This document shows positions 36,409 through 45,374 of a stretch of DNA of 64,000 bases, in pieces; within the stretch, counting starts at the first letter, position 1, and the number at the start of each line of letters is the position of its first letter. The translations under genes were made by a program, and so were the position numbers. Source of the DNA: Desulfovibrio sp. Lineage in GTDB: Bacteria; Desulfobacterota; Desulfovibrionia; Desulfovibrionales; Desulfovibrionaceae. The notes beneath the pieces were generated by a model. That model was not told where the DNA came from and ran no database searches. It saw only the letters and a list, made by a program, of their open reading frames with translations. The stretch spans positions 248,001 to 312,000 of the forward strand of contig JAQYWK010000001.1 in assembly GCA_030145055.1 (NCBI GenBank). Reading direction: 5' to 3'.

Positions 36409-37188
36409 TTAAATTCCACTTGACCGTTTAAATGGAATATTAGAAGCCACAGGCTCATCCGTTTTGTGCACGTCCACGCCGAATTTAGCCATACGCTTGC
36501 CTGAATCCGCATAGTGTTTTCGGATGGTCTTTTCAAGTATTGGCCCATCACCTGATTTCAAAGCATCAAGAATAGCGAGGTGCCGTTCATATACCTGCTG
36601 AGGAGAAAAGAGTTTGATCCAGTACTTGTAGAGCAAGAATTTTGAAATACCTTGGCAAGAATGACGGCACAAATCCAAGAGCAAATCATTATCAATACGC
36701 GAGAAGAGAACACTGTGGAAAGTACTATCAAGTTTAGTCAAAGAATCTAGGCTCTCGCCTGTTTCTGCAACTTGACGCATTTTCTGGATGATTTCTTCCA
36801 GTTTGTCGATGTCATGAGGGGTGTATAAATCTAGTGCTTCTGTTACAGCTGCAGCTTCGAGAACGCCCCCCGTGAAGTAGCTGTTAATGATTTGTTTAGA
36901 CGTTAGAGCTGAGACATATTTGCCCTTTTGAGGTTCGGACTGGATCAACCCTTCTCTTGTCAACATCTGTAGAGCTTCACGAATGGGAGCGCGACTTATA
37001 CCAAGCTTTTTAGCTAACAATACTTCTTTGACTTGATCACCGGGAGAGAGCTCTCCTTCAAGAAGAGACTGCTTGATATAGTCTGAGACCAGTTCACTAT
37101 ATGTGAGCTTCGTAATGCCCTTCAAGGGTTCTCCAGCTTCAAGATGGTCAATGGTGCCTGTGAATATATTAGTATTTATCAGTGTCAT
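36409..37188 (-). CDS. GntR-family regulator, FCD subfamily
   Basis: A 259-residue repressor. The winged helix-turn-helix lies near residues 30-95 (SRAPIREALQMLTREGLI and QSEPQKGKYV). The FCD ligand-binding domain occupies about 105-230, with LDSTFHSVLF and later HLAILDALKSGD; its His and Asp residues usually bind a metal and an organic acid. Members control sugar-acid or amino-acid catabolism. It lies about 250 bp after gap on the same strand but is not in obvious operon contact. The effector is unknown. Confidence 0.88.
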   Translation of the reverse strand: MTLINTNIFTGTIDHLEAGEPLKGITKLTYSELVSDYIKQSLLEGELSPGDQVKEVLLAKKLGISRAPIREALQMLTREGLIQSEPQKGKYVSALTSKQIINSYFTGGVLEAAAVTEALDLYTPHDIDKLEEIIQKMRQVAETGESLDSLTKLDSTFHSVLFSRIDNDLLLDLCRHSCQGISKFLLYKYWIKLFSPQQVYERHLAILDALKSGDGPILEKTIRKHYADSGKRMAKFGVDVHKTDEPVASNIPFKRSSGI

Positions 37189-37441
37189 GAAAATTCAGTC
37201 AAGTCTTTGCTTGTTAATATACATGGTGAAAACGCGCAGTCAGATATGAGTCAATTGTATTCTGCCTTTGCCCTGACAGTTGCTTTGCATTCGTTTTTCT
37301 TACTCTTGTAATTCAGAATTGCAACGAAAAAAGTGGCACAACGATGCGGTTAATATAGTCGGATTATACATTGTACAGTATTTCGTCGCAACAAGAGATA
37401 AAAAACGATTTCCTACTGTTTATTCTGGAAAATCTTTTACA

Positions 37442-38425
37442 TTATTGTCGAGCCATTGTGTGCAGTAGACGAAGGAGTTGGTGAGAAAAACCTGCTTCAT
37501 TATCATACCAAGCCAATAAACGAAGCATTGTGCCATCTAAAATATAAGTCATTTCTTCGTCGACCACAGAGCCGTAGCTTGAGCCAGTAAAATCTGACGA
37601 GACTAGCGGTTCTGTGCAATACGCCATATGTTCATCTGCCGCCTCACGAAGAACGGTATGCACTTGCTCCGTTGTTGTAGGAGTTTTAAGTTCACAGACG
37701 AGATCGATAAGGGCAACACTCGCAACGGGAATACGAAGAGCCGATCCAGAGAGCTTCCCCTTCAATTCAGGAATGACCTTTTCGATGGTTTTATGTGTCC
37801 CCACAGGAGTTGGAACAATATTAATTGCACATGCCCTTCCGCGACGGATATCGGCATGACTTCCATCCAACACTCGCTGCCTCAACGTGTAGGGGTGAAC
37901 GGTCGTCATGTTTCCATGAACAATACCGAATCCTTTTTCAATATGCTGAATAGGAAGGGCAAGACAGTTTGTCGTGCACGAACCATTAGAAATAATGGTG
38001 TGATCTTTTGTCATGAGATTATCATTAACACCCATAACAACGGTTATATCCGCATCCTCAGCCGGAGCAGCGATAACTACCCGCTTTGCCCCTCTTTGAA
38101 TATGGCGTTCAGCAAATTCCCTTTTGGTGAATATGCCGGTTGATTCAATAACATAGTCGATGTCAGCGATGCTCCAATCCCATTCTTCTGCCGAAAGCTG
38201 TGAATATCGGACGGTTGAATTTCCAACCAACAACTGGTCTGAATCCAACAATTCTACTCCAGAGAAACTTCCGTGTATCGAGTCGTACTTTAAGAGATGG
38301 ACAGCGTCGTTGATTGGCATAATGTCATTAACTGCTTTCAGTGACAAAAGTGGATCGTGGGCAAGAAGGCGTGCCAAATATCGACCAATTCTTCCGAACC
38401 CATTGATTGCTATGCGCAAAGCCAT
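37442..38425 (-). CDS. gap: Divergent glyceraldehyde-3-phosphate dehydrogenase-like protein
   Basis: A 327-residue protein of the GAPDH fold. It has the NAD-binding start INGFGRIGRYLARLL and the catalytic SNGSCTTNCLAL with the nucleophilic Cys, plus TTVHPYT and PTPVGTHKTIEKVIPEL. The terminal block is WYDNEAGFS. Several usually strict positions differ: SNASCTTNCLAP has become SNGSCTTNCLAL, and the TGAA-like phosphate loop reads VGTHK. It could be a specialised GAPDH, an erythrose-4-phosphate dehydrogenase relative, or a paralogue with altered substrate. AAGGAAG precedes the ATG at 38425. Confidence 0.85.
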   Translation of the reverse strand: MALRIAINGFGRIGRYLARLLAHDPLLSLKAVNDIMPINDAVHLLKYDSIHGSFSGVELLDSDQLLVGNSTVRYSQLSAEEWDWSIADIDYVIESTGIFTKREFAERHIQRGAKRVVIAAPAEDADITVVMGVNDNLMTKDHTIISNGSCTTNCLALPIQHIEKGFGIVHGNMTTVHPYTLRQRVLDGSHADIRRGRACAINIVPTPVGTHKTIEKVIPELKGKLSGSALRIPVASVALIDLVCELKTPTTTEQVHTVLREAADEHMAYCTEPLVSSDFTGSSYGSVVDEEMTYILDGTMLRLLAWYDNEAGFSHQLLRLLHTMARQ

Positions 38426-38570
38426 GGTTAAACTTCCTTGATTATTTTTTGCTGATTCTATGCATTATATGAGCTTTTGAGGTAATGTAGCTGCGTGAAT
38501 GCATATAGAGAATTTAGCAACAGTTAATCAAGACAAAAGCTACTGACCTTCGATATTATATATTTTATCC

Positions 38571-38624
38571 ATAAAAAAAACCGCTCCTGAATACTCGTAA
38601 ATTAAGTATTTCAGAAGCGGTTTT
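38571..38624 (-). terminator. Terminator downstream of the cassette-like gene
   Basis: On the minus strand, AAAACCGCTTCTGAAATACT pairs imperfectly with AGTATTCAGGAGCGGTTTT (one or two mismatches) and is followed by TTTT. It ends transcripts from the 38750-39076 gene before they reach gap. Confidence 0.75.
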
Positions 38625-38667
38625 AACTTTCGGTTTTATTACTCAGTAAAGATCTTTATTACTCGCC

Positions 38668-38756
38668 CACACCTCGTTAAGCGGATAAAAATGGTTGGCT
38701 ATAATCGCGAAGCGATGGTCAACTGTTTTTATTCCGTTCAAACGACTTGTTAGGTG
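38668..38756 (-). repeat. attC-like imperfect palindrome (integron recombination site)
   Basis: Read on the minus strand it starts with ACCTAAC, which fits RYYYAAC, then AAGTC and GTTTGAACGGA, then a central ATCGCTTCGCGAT hairpin, then TCCGCTTAACGAG. The whole segment folds as a long imperfect palindrome with AT-rich arms. The stop TAA of the gene at 38750 lies inside ACCTAAC, as in integron gene cassettes. The distal R' side (GTTRRRY) is degenerate here, ending in GAGGTGTGG, so the site may be decayed. Confidence 0.5.
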
Positions 38757-39076
38757 TTTTTAAATAGATAATTGATTTCTACATTAGAAACGCTATGAAC
38801 TTCAATTAAAGTGAAGCCTTTATGTTGGATAGTACAAATTTTGATAGTCTTCCCATCTTCCCCCTCTTCTTTTACGTATACGCATGAAGCGTGCCTTCTA
38901 CTTGATGGATTATACTCATTATCGCCAGTGAACTGATTTATCTTTCCATCTTTGATTATAGTAATCTGAGTTTCTTCTTGATCTTCACTTCTATCAAATA
39001 ATACTGTTGCAAATTGCTGACTAGCACTCTCTTCAAAGTCAATATCTTCATAATCTAATTTTTTTAATATAGTCAT
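38750..39076 (-). CDS. Small orphan protein, possible gene cassette
   Basis: A 108-residue acidic protein without membrane segments or signal. I recognise no family. Its stop codon is built into the attC-like palindrome that follows at once, and it is framed by intergenic DNA that does not match its neighbours, which suits a mobile cassette. There is no strong ribosome site. Confidence 0.6.
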   Translation of the reverse strand: MTILKKLDYEDIDFEESASQQFATVLFDRSEDQEETQITIIKDGKINQFTGDNEYNPSSRRHASCVYVKEEGEDGKTIKICTIQHKGFTLIEVHSVSNVEINYLFKNT

Positions 39077-39165
39077 TATTACCCTCTATCTATAAATTGA
39101 ATTAACGTGACCTCTACCGGTCAAACCTAGAGAAATCTGGCCTTTTGACGTCACAAATAAGCAGC

Positions 39166-41001
39166 TTATTCAACCGTAACACTCTTAGCCAAATTCCTGG
39201 GCTGATCAACATCCTTACCTAAATAATCCGCAGTTTCGTATGCGAATAATTGCAAGGCAGGTAAGGCCATGAACGCATTTAAGGGGCCCCAGACTTCAGG
39301 TAAAATCCAGCGGTGTTCAACATCAAGCTCTACGCCTGGGTTAGTCAGCGCTATGATTTCTCCGCCTCTGGCCTGAACTTCTACTAGGTTGGATTTAACT
39401 TTAGGGAATAGTTCGTCTTTAAGCGCCATCGCGAAAGTCGGGAACTTAGGATCAATCAGCGCGATAGGACCGTGCTTCATTTCTCCGGCAGCGTAACCTT
39501 CTGCGTGGATATATGAAATTTCCTTAAGCTTCAAGGCTCCTTCCAAAGCAAGCGGGAAGTATTGTCCGCGCCCTAGGTAGAAAAAGCTGTTTGCTTCTGA
39601 ATATTCGCGGGAAAGCTCTTTCGCTCTGGCGCGCATGGCAGGGAGTTCCGCATCAAGGATTGAAGGAAGATTGCGTAAATCCTGAACCGCGCGACTGTAG
39701 GTCTCTTCGTCAAGCACGCCTTTGCGTTTACCCCAGTATAAAGCCAACAAAAGTAGCGCGGTAAGCTGACTACACATGGCTTTGGTGGACGCTACACTGA
39801 TCTCAGGTCCGGCCTGCGTGTACATGATGTAATCAGATTCACGGGCAACGCTTGAACCTACCACGTTGCAAAGTCCGAGGATTGGAAGACCCTTCTGCTT
39901 TGCGAGCTTAATGCCAGCCAAAGTGTCGGCGGTTTCGCCGGACTGACTGATGGCGAGTGCGAGAGATCCTTTGCTAAGCAGTGGATCGCGGTAACGGAAT
40001 TCTGATGCAATCTCGACATCAACAGGAATTTTAGCCCACTGCTCGATGAGATATTTACCCCAAAGACCAGCGTGATATGAAGTCCCGCAAGCTATGATGT
40101 GAAGCCTTTCAGGTGGCTCCATAGCTGAAATTTCAGGTAGAACAACTTCACCGATATCAGTGGAAGAGTTTATATTGATGCGACCAGCAAGACAGTCTGA
40201 AATGACCTTCGGCTGTTCGAAAATTTCTTTGATCATAAAATGTTTATGTCCGCCCTTCTGCGCGGCCTGAACATCCCAGTTTATGGTCTGTACTTCTTTT
40301 TCAACGGGAGCCAGATTTTCAGCTCTGAAAACTTCCCATGAGGAGGATGTGATTTTTACAAGCTCACCATCTTCGATGAAAACTACTTTGCGGGTATAAG
40401 GAAGGAATGCAGGGATATCGGAAGCAACAAAGTTTTCACCGACACCTACTCCCATGACCATAGGACTTGAAACGCGCGCCGCGTATACAGTTCCCGGTTC
40501 ATCAACCGCTACGAGAGCAATAGCGTAAGCCCCCTCAACCTGATTAAGTGCCCATGAGACAGCTTTAAGCATAGTATCATTATGCTTACGACCTTCTGCA
40601 ATGAGGTTTACCAGTACTTCGGAGTCTGTATCTGAACGGAACTCGTACCCTTTGGTCACTAACTCAGCTTTGATTTCCTGATAATTCTCGATAATTCCAT
40701 TGTGAATCATGGCAATATTTTTATCATGATCAAGATGCGGATGAGCATTCTTTTCGACAGGAACGCCGTGAGTGGCCCAGCGGGTATGCCCGACCCCAAA
40801 TGTGGAATTGGTTACATTGATATGAGATAGCTTTTCATCGAGAGCGGCAAGCTTACCTTCTGCGCGAACAAGATCAATTTCCTTGTTCTGTACAGTTGCA
40901 ACACCCGCAGAATCATATCCGCGATACTCAAGTCGTCTTAATCCTTCGACAATTAAAGGCACAGCGGGACGATGCCCTGCATATCCAATGATTCCACACA
41001 T
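39166..41001 (-). CDS. glmS: Glutamine--fructose-6-phosphate aminotransferase (isomerizing)
   Basis: Makes glucosamine-6-phosphate, the first step toward UDP-GlcNAc for peptidoglycan and lipopolysaccharide. The 611-residue protein has an N-terminal glutaminase domain beginning MCGIIGYAGHR, with Cys2 as nucleophile, and GHTRWATHG. Two SIS isomerase domains follow, with ACGTSYHAG, ISQSGETADTLA and the C-terminal DQPRNLAKSVTVE. Length is typical. The gap to rdgB upstream is 48 bp, which leaves no room for a glmS ribozyme. It likely shares an operon with rdgB. Confidence 0.97.
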   Translation of the reverse strand: MCGIIGYAGHRPAVPLIVEGLRRLEYRGYDSAGVATVQNKEIDLVRAEGKLAALDEKLSHINVTNSTFGVGHTRWATHGVPVEKNAHPHLDHDKNIAMIHNGIIENYQEIKAELVTKGYEFRSDTDSEVLVNLIAEGRKHNDTMLKAVSWALNQVEGAYAIALVAVDEPGTVYAARVSSPMVMGVGVGENFVASDIPAFLPYTRKVVFIEDGELVKITSSSWEVFRAENLAPVEKEVQTINWDVQAAQKGGHKHFMIKEIFEQPKVISDCLAGRININSSTDIGEVVLPEISAMEPPERLHIIACGTSYHAGLWGKYLIEQWAKIPVDVEIASEFRYRDPLLSKGSLALAISQSGETADTLAGIKLAKQKGLPILGLCNVVGSSVARESDYIMYTQAGPEISVASTKAMCSQLTALLLLALYWGKRKGVLDEETYSRAVQDLRNLPSILDAELPAMRARAKELSREYSEANSFFYLGRGQYFPLALEGALKLKEISYIHAEGYAAGEMKHGPIALIDPKFPTFAMALKDELFPKVKSNLVEVQARGGEIIALTNPGVELDVEHRWILPEVWGPLNAFMALPALQLFAYETADYLGKDVDQPRNLAKSVTVE

Positions 41002-41049
41002 ATATTAATAACTCCTGATTAATCTATTGCCCGAGCATTCTATAAAAAC

Positions 41050-41658
41050 CTAGCCGCCGACTTTCTTCTGGAAATCAGGCCACTGAGCCATCAGCGCTCT
41101 TAAAGCCTTGCCCCTGTGCGAACGGGAATTCTTTGTTTCGCGGGTCATTTCAGCAGAAACACATCCAAGTTCTGGATCGAAAAATAATGGATCGTAACCA
41201 AAACCTTCAGCTCCGGAAAGCTCAAAGGCTATTCGGCCATCCCATTCTCCGCGACTTTGAATGCGAATATTATTCGGCGTAGCGGCAACCATCACACAGA
41301 CAAATCTAGCTGTGCGCTTGGCTTCCTCAACTCCGTCTAACTCTTCGAGAAGCTTAAGGTTATTCTTTGCGGGAGTTGCATCCTCTCCGCTATATCTTGC
41401 GGAATATACGCCCGGACGGCCACCAAGAGCATCAACCTCAAGACCGGAATCATCCGCAACAGCAATAAGCCCTGTCAGGTTTGCAACGGTCTGCGCTTTG
41501 ATTATGGAATTTTCCAGAAAGGTTTCGCCCGGCTCGGGAATTTCCCCGATTTCGGGATACTCATCAAGCCCTTTTACGGTAAGACCAAAATCTTTAAGAA
41601 GCTCTTTAAACTCAGCTATTTTGCCTTTGTTACTTGTGGCAAGAACTACTGTTTTCAA
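41050..41658 (-). CDS. rdgB: XTP/dITP diphosphatase (non-canonical purine NTP pyrophosphatase)
   Basis: Hydrolyses ITP, dITP and XTP to monophosphates, keeping deaminated purines out of DNA and RNA. The 202-residue protein shows the family start VVLATSNKGKIAEFKELL, the catalytic VADDSGLEVDALGG, GVYSARYSG and the terminal KNSRSHRGKALRAL. The start is TTG 41658, with GGGAG six bases upstream. It is followed at 48 bp by glmS. Confidence 0.95.
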   Translation of the reverse strand: MKTVVLATSNKGKIAEFKELLKDFGLTVKGLDEYPEIGEIPEPGETFLENSIIKAQTVANLTGLIAVADDSGLEVDALGGRPGVYSARYSGEDATPAKNNLKLLEELDGVEEAKRTARFVCVMVAATPNNIRIQSRGEWDGRIAFELSGAEGFGYDPLFFDPELGCVSAEMTRETKNSRSHRGKALRALMAQWPDFQKKVGG

Positions 41659-41758
41659 ACCAGTCTCCCATGAAATATATTAAAAACTACAGATGAAATC
41701 ATCCGCACCATTTCGTTCACCAAAATATGATGAGAGACTATTACTCGTTAGCTGCTTT

Positions 41759-43210
41759 TTACGCAACTGCCATAGCCGTAGGCAAAAGCAAAGAGACACT
41801 AGTCCCCTCACCCTCGCAGCTTACCAGCTCAATATCACCGCCAAAGTCTTCCATTATCTTTTTAACCATCGGTAATCCAAGCCCATTTCCATTTAATTTT
41901 GTAGAATAAAATGGATCAAACACCCGCACCCGCATTTCAGAAGGAATTCCCGGACCGTCATCACTAACTTTAAGCCAGACTCGTCCATCTTCAACTCCAG
42001 TTGAAACCTTAATGCGACCACCGTCAACCAAAGCTTCCATAGAATTTATTACCAGATTTATAAGGCACTGTTTTACTTGTTCCGGCACGCCTTGGCCTAC
42101 AGGATTACGAGGGTCCAATTCCAACTCAATCTTAATACCCTTTTTCTCGCACTCATGTGAAAGTAGCTTTAAGGCTCCCTCAACCTCTTTATTCACATCA
42201 AACTCGACAATCTCTACGTCTTGAGCTCTCACAAAATTAAGTATATTTTTTAGTAGCTTATCCAGACGACTAGCCTCTTCAAAAATTATTTCAACCTTCT
42301 GATGCCCGTCATGATCGATACTTTTATTTTTCATTAGAACTTTTGCGAATCCACCCATAGCCACCAAAGGATTCCTAATCTCATGCGCTACATACGCGGC
42401 AAGCTCTCCGACAGTCGCCATACGCTCAGACTGCCGTAATCGTTGTTCCATTAAAGTTCTGTTTGTGATGTTCCGGCGCATTACAACAATCTGAACAACA
42501 TTACCGCTTTGTTCGTCTGAAATAGGGTAAACATAAATTCTATAAAAACGCATTTTACCTTCAGAATCCGCCTCAGAAAGGAGAAATTCTTTGCGCTTGC
42601 CGGGAGTCATAGCCTCAACATCAACAACTCCATCTTTAATGGGGCATACTGTTGCAAGGGACTCATAATAAACTAAGGGATTCTTATACCTAATATCTCT
42701 GACATCTTCTCCAACCAAATCGGAAAAATGTTTATTACAATCCATAATCATTCCATTGGAGCCAATAATCAGAATATCTTCCGGCAACTGGTCAACAACA
42801 CACTTAAACAGGGCCTGCGTCTGCATGAGATCTACCTTGCAAGCAATCCATAAACGGTCTGTAGCGTGAAGTTTCAGAAAAAATCTGGCGGCAGGAAGCT
42901 CTACAAGAGTAATGGATGCGGGCAAAGTACGTCGAAGTTTGCTTACGCGCGAACAATCGCCTGAAAGCTCGAAGACCATGGTTATTTCGGGATGCGCAGC
43001 AAGCATATCCTCAACCTGATCATATATTGGAATCTCAAAGTCAGTGGAAGGAAGCCCATTGCCATCAACAAGCACTCCGGCAATTAAATTTATATCCTCC
43101 ACATCCCGTTTGCTGTCTTTCAGCAACTGAATAAGTGAAGTTATCACTATTGAGTTGCCTAAAATACCGATACAATCGCAATGATCTTCGCGCAGTAGGC
43201 TTTCAAACAT
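41759..43210 (-). CDS. PAS sensor histidine kinase with Rossmann-like N-terminal domain
   Basis: A 483-residue cytoplasmic kinase with no membrane segment. Residues 1-140 contain CIGILGNSIVITSLIQLL and alternate strands and helices like a nucleotide-binding fold. A PAS domain lies near 150-240 (DILIIGSNGMIMDCNKHFSDLVG). HisKA is near 260-320, with phospho-His in AYVAHEIRNPLVAMGGF. The HATPase domain has NLVINSMEAL, SDDGPGIPSE and GNGLGLPMVK. No response regulator is adjacent. The N-terminal domain may bind NAD or another small molecule, so the kinase could report a metabolic state; this is inference. Confidence 0.87.
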   Translation of the reverse strand: MFESLLREDHCDCIGILGNSIVITSLIQLLKDSKRDVEDINLIAGVLVDGNGLPSTDFEIPIYDQVEDMLAAHPEITMVFELSGDCSRVSKLRRTLPASITLVELPAARFFLKLHATDRLWIACKVDLMQTQALFKCVVDQLPEDILIIGSNGMIMDCNKHFSDLVGEDVRDIRYKNPLVYYESLATVCPIKDGVVDVEAMTPGKRKEFLLSEADSEGKMRFYRIYVYPISDEQSGNVVQIVVMRRNITNRTLMEQRLRQSERMATVGELAAYVAHEIRNPLVAMGGFAKVLMKNKSIDHDGHQKVEIIFEEASRLDKLLKNILNFVRAQDVEIVEFDVNKEVEGALKLLSHECEKKGIKIELELDPRNPVGQGVPEQVKQCLINLVINSMEALVDGGRIKVSTGVEDGRVWLKVSDDGPGIPSEMRVRVFDPFYSTKLNGNGLGLPMVKKIMEDFGGDIELVSCEGEGTSVSLLLPTAMAVA

Positions 43211-43404
43211 ACTTTCTCCATTTCTATCTAATATAGAGTCCGAGCCAAGAATAAACTATTTTCCTAAAAAAGCACAATCAGGATTCGCCTAATTTCCACC
43301 TTTGCAGATATAAAAGAATGGGGTAACCATTGCGACACAAGAGATCATGGGCGCTTCACCCCGTAATCTTTACAAATTAAATTTTCCCAAATGGAATAAA
43401 AATT

Positions 43405-44730
43405 ATGCCCACAAAAAAAATAAAAGTTTTTACTATAAGCCTCGGTTGCCCGAAAAATAGAGTCGATACCGAAAGAATGCTCGGAGCGCTGGGCGACAAC
43501 ATGGTCGCGGCGGACACGCCTGAAAGTGCAAATCTTGTGCTGATCAATACCTGCGGATTCATTCAGCCTGCGGTTGAAGAATCGGTGCAATCCATACTGG
43601 AAGCCGCAGATGCCATCGCAGACATCAACCCGAAGCCTATTTTAGCCGTAGCTGGATGCCTCGTCAGCAGATACGGTAAATTAGAAAAAGAAATGCCTGA
43701 AGTTGACCTCTGGCTTTCTACATTCGACCTCGACACGTGGCCGAAGCTAGCTTCTGAAGCACTTAAAACCAAGCTCCCTGAAGAACATCAGCGCGCACTG
43801 AGCACCAGCCCCTCCTTTGCATACCTTAAAGTAAGCGAAGGCTGTTCTCACTCTTGTAATTTTTGCACAATTCCTTCAATTCGCGGCCCACAAGTCAGTT
43901 TCGATTCCGCCGGGTTAGTCACCGAAGCTAAGCAAATTCTAGAGCAGGGTGTGCCGGAGATAATCATCGTGGGTCAAGACTCTACAGCATATGGCGCTGA
44001 TCTCAATAATCCCGATATAAATTTGCGCAGTCTCATCGAGCAGCTATTACCTCTCGAAGGTCTGGAATGGCTCAGATTGATGTACCTGTATCCAGCAGGG
44101 CTGACCGATTCCATGCTAGAATTTCTAGCTAAAGCGGATAAACCTCTTCTACCATATTTCGACGTGCCGATTCAGCATGCGCATCCTGAGATTCTTACAG
44201 CAATGGGCCGCCCGTTTGCACGTGACCCGCGCAAGGTAATCGACAGAATCCGCAAACATATTCCAGACGCAATACTACGCACCAGCATAATCGTCGGATA
44301 TCCCGGTGAAACTGAAGAACATTTCAATACGCTTCTAGATTTCGTTAAAGAAACAAAATTCAATCACCTTGGAGTATTTGCATATCAAGCCGAGGAAGGC
44401 ACTCCGGCTGGAGATATGGAACAGCTCCCCGAAGAACTGCGCGAAGAAAGACGCAGGATTATAATGGAAGTGCAAGCCGATATCAGCCGCGATTTCTTGG
44501 TTGAAAAAGTAGGCGAAAAGATTCAAGTTTTAGTGGAAGCACCAAGCGCTGAGTGGCCGGGATTATTTACCGGAAGAGTCTGGTTTCAAGCTCCGGAAGT
44601 AGACGGAATTACATACATCAGTGCACCAGAAGACGGTATTAAACTTGCGCCGGGCATGATGGTTGAAGCCGAAATAGACAACGTTACGGACTATGACCTT
44701 GTCACACTGGTAATACCGCAAGAAAAATAG
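43405..44730 (+). CDS. rimO: Ribosomal protein S12 methylthiotransferase
   Basis: Adds a methylthio group to the conserved Asp of ribosomal protein S12 by radical SAM chemistry. The 441-residue enzyme has the N-terminal UPF0004 domain (SLGCPKNRVDTERM, with Cys residues for a second cluster), the radical SAM motif CSHSCNFC near residue 149, and a C-terminal TRAM domain. RimO and the related MiaB are told apart by the LGCPKN start and the SHSC core. Neighbours are not functionally related. Confidence 0.96.
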   Translation: MPTKKIKVFTISLGCPKNRVDTERMLGALGDNMVAADTPESANLVLINTCGFIQPAVEESVQSILEAADAIADINPKPILAVAGCLVSRYGKLEKEMPEVDLWLSTFDLDTWPKLASEALKTKLPEEHQRALSTSPSFAYLKVSEGCSHSCNFCTIPSIRGPQVSFDSAGLVTEAKQILEQGVPEIIIVGQDSTAYGADLNNPDINLRSLIEQLLPLEGLEWLRLMYLYPAGLTDSMLEFLAKADKPLLPYFDVPIQHAHPEILTAMGRPFARDPRKVIDRIRKHIPDAILRTSIIVGYPGETEEHFNTLLDFVKETKFNHLGVFAYQAEEGTPAGDMEQLPEELREERRRIIMEVQADISRDFLVEKVGEKIQVLVEAPSAEWPGLFTGRVWFQAPEVDGITYISAPEDGIKLAPGMMVEAEIDNVTDYDLVTLVIPQEK

Positions 44731-44868
44731 ATTATATTAATCGTTTGACTGGATATCTTTGAGTCAGTTACTCAACGCTAATCTAGGTGAATTAAGATAA
44801 ATTAAGCAGATTTAAAGTTAAGTTAAAAATAAAATAGTAAATATGGATACCGCATCAGGAGAGTTATC

Positions 44869-45183
44869 ATGTCTGAGTTTTCAAACGTAACAGTTACCAA
44901 AAAGGCCAACGTTTATTTTGACGGAAAAGTAACCAGCCGCAAGGTCTCCTTCGCGGACGGATCATTCAAAACTCTGGGCATTATGCTTCCCGGTGATTAC
45001 GAATTCGGAACGGAAAAAGCGGAAGTTATGGAGATTATGCAGGGCAGCATGAAAGTGCTCCTTGCCGAAGCGAAAGACTGGCAGACAATATCAGCCGGTG
45101 AAAGTTTCGATGTCCCCGCCAACTCAAAATTCAAACTTGTCGTCGAAGAACTTGCGGACTACTGCTGTTCTTACATTGATTAA
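44869..45183 (+). CDS. ppnP: Pyrimidine/purine nucleoside phosphorylase
   Basis: A 104-residue cupin (DUF1255) with the motifs [29 protein letters not shown] and [13 protein letters not shown]. It phosphorolyses nucleosides to base and ribose-1-phosphate. AGGAG stands before the ATG, and a strong terminator follows directly, so it is a single-gene unit. Family length is normal. Confidence 0.93.
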   Translation: MSEFSNVTVTKKANVYFDGKVTSRKVSFADGSFKTLGIMLPGDYEFGTEKAEVMEIMQGSMKVLLAEAKDWQTISAGESFDVPANSKFKLVVEELADYCCSYID

Positions 45184-45208
45184 TTTTACTTTATCTCGCG
45201 CATCAAAT

Positions 45209-45246
45209 AAGCCCCTGACGGATATCCGTCAGGGGCTTTGTTTTTG
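45209..45246 (+). terminator. Terminator of ppnP
   Basis: AAGCCCCTGACGGAT and ATCCGTCAGGGGCTT form a 15-bp stem, with a run of T directly after. It overlaps the end of the Rhs remnant on the other strand. Confidence 0.92.
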
Positions 45247-45248
45247 GA

Positions 45249-45334
45249 AAATCCCCGCCAGCGAAACCAATAGGGTCGGGAGTGATGAATCTGCCGGTGG
45301 CAGGACCGTATTCGCGATATCCGAAGTGGATTAA
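45249..45334 (-). pseudogene. Rhs core fragment (orphan)
   Basis: Translating the minus strand gives HFGYREYGPATGRFITPDP then IGFAGGDF, the hyperconserved Rhs core motif. It has no start codon of its own and ends within the ppnP terminator hairpin. It is a displaced core relic, with a close DNA copy at about 46628-46717. Confidence 0.75.
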
Positions 45335-45374
45335 GACACTTCTTTAAAGTTGTATGTAAGGTTTGTTTTACTAT

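Noticed and set aside
41002-41049. glmS ribozyme upstream of glmS
   Set aside because: Only 48 bp separate rdgB and glmS, far too little for the ribozyme, and no conserved core is visible.
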